42,016 nucleotides of DNA from a virus. Below the pieces are notes generated by a model that saw only the letters and a program-made list of their open reading frames with translations, was not told where the DNA came from and ran no database searches. Positions within the stretch are counted from its first letter, which is position 1. The number at the start of each line of letters is the position of its first letter. Position numbers and translations under genes: made by a program. Of the stretch, positions 41,434 to 42,016 are shown piece by piece. The stretch lies in IMG/VR virus record IMGVR_UViG_3300042446_001218, positions 1 through 42,016 of that record, one strand, 5' to 3'.

Positions 41434-42016
41434 ACGACAGTGTTAAGTCTTTCCTGTACAAACATCTCTACGATCTTTTCACAGTTTGCAGTTTTGCTAA
41501 TTAGTTCCAATGCTGTACTTCCTAGATTTGAGTTTTTGAATCTCTCCATAGTCAAACCTGGTAGTGTTACAGTACCTGTTGCTTTTTCTTCTTCTGATAT
41601 TTCCACAGTAGATGGAGATTCATTAGAGAATCGAATAATATCTTTGAAGTTAGTTTCTCTAGTTTTAAGAACTAGATTCAATGAATTGAATAGTTCAAGT
41701 CTATCATCTAGGTAATACGTAATGGATATCAAAGCAGATTTTTGCTGCTGTGATAAATCCTGAATCGCTTTACTAAGTGAGTCCTGATCTTTCAAATCAA
41801 TCTCAATAAATGGACGAGACTGCAATGGTACATGTTCCAACTCAAGAGTATCTGTATCTACAATGGTAAATGTCTTTGTACCCAATTCTTGAGTATTAGC
41901 CATCTCAATAGATCCAGGATAACCTGTAACTGTATATGTTCCATCTTTTCTTTGTCTCTGATAATACTGAGGTTTATGAATATCCCCAAAGAGAAACATC
42001 CTTGTACCTAGATGAT
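41430..42016 (-). CDS. sbcD: SbcD/Mre11-like nuclease, C-terminal part, start beyond window
   Basis: The frame is open through the right edge, reading HLGTRMFLFGDIHKPQYY, which matches the Mre11/SbcD region with the metal-binding GHIH (here GDIH). GYPGSIEMANTQELGTKTF resembles the conserved YxGSxxRxxxxE segment. The C-terminal part (from RPFIEIDLK) is the capping and SbcC-binding region. The internal Met at 41999 is not the true start. It sits directly before sbcC, the usual gene order. Confidence 0.87.
   Translation of the reverse strand, partial: HLGTRMFLFGDIHKPQYYQRQRKDGTYTVTGYPGSIEMANTQELGTKTFTIVDTDTLELEHVPLQSRPFIEIDLKDQDSLSKAIQDLSQQQKSALISITYYLDDRLELFNSLNLVLKTRETNFKDIIRFSNESPSTVEISEEEKATGTVTLPGLTMERFKNSNLGSTALELISKTANCEKIVEMFVQERLNTVV

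Noticed and set aside
1-42016. CRISPR arrays, tRNA genes, insertion sequences, integrase or attachment sites
   Set aside because: I found no regularly spaced repeats, cloverleaf-like segments, transposase or integrase ORFs. Intergenic gaps are mostly under 115 bases, and the only longer non-coding stretch is the intron.

Overview
This window is a stretch of a large, AT-rich tailed-phage genome. The evidence is a portal-like protein, a phage-type replication and recombination set (SbcCD-like pair, DnaB-type helicase, TOPRIM primase, UDG/PolA polymerase, RecA/UvsX recombinase), pieces of a phage-encoded multisubunit RNA polymerase, and dense packing of genes with 1-8 base overlaps. Every gene I accept lies on the minus strand, so the biological order runs from base 42016 down to 1. 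Start codons lack Shine-Dalgarno sequences and are preceded by A/T-rich tracts. This suggests a host with weak SD usage (Bacteroidota or Cyanobacteria are candidates); that is inference, and the host is not identified.

Layout in transcription order. (1) 42.0-28.7 kb: SbcD/Mre11-like end (cut by the window edge), SbcC/Rad50-like ATPase, a cyclic-phosphate-type receiver domain, a DEDD exonuclease, four unknown overlapping genes, an SF2 helicase, a DnaB-like helicase and a primase. (2) 28.7-25.3 kb: a uracil-DNA-glycosylase/PolA fusion gene interrupted by a 276-nt group I intron, then MazG. (3) 24.8-16.2 kb: a RecA/UvsX-like recombinase, a RecQ-family helicase and many unknown small proteins, closed by a strong terminator. 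(4) 16.1-13.6 kb: two consecutive genes for the N-terminal and middle parts of an RNA polymerase beta subunit, the second carrying a 152-residue mini-intein. The beta C-terminus and beta-prime are not in the window. (5) 13.6-5.6 kb: portal region with three Gly/Ala-rich membrane-segment proteins, a DUF1064-type nuclease and other unknowns. (6) 5.5-0.6 kb: a self-contained operon resembling a ubiquitin-like conjugation cassette. (7) 508-1: a gene of different base composition running off the left edge.

The most striking system is region 6. In order it encodes two small proteins, a tandem beta-grasp ubiquitin-like protein whose two halves end identically (ATSQKAA), an E2/PRTRC-B-like protein with a candidate catalytic Cys, a 35-residue ORF coupled by ATGA overlaps on both sides, an E1/ThiF-like adenylating enzyme, an unknown 306-residue protein and a JAMM/JAB protease with a complete HxH-x7-S-x2-D motif. 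It has its own promoter-like element, a second copy of which precedes the gene at 508. A hairpin terminator sits between the ubiquitin-like gene and the enzymes, and a strong terminator closes the operon. The content resembles the PRTRC/ThiF-JAB-E2 cassettes of plasmids and mobile elements. Its presence in a phage genome, the tandem Ubl and the coupled micro-gene are the parts most worth follow-up.
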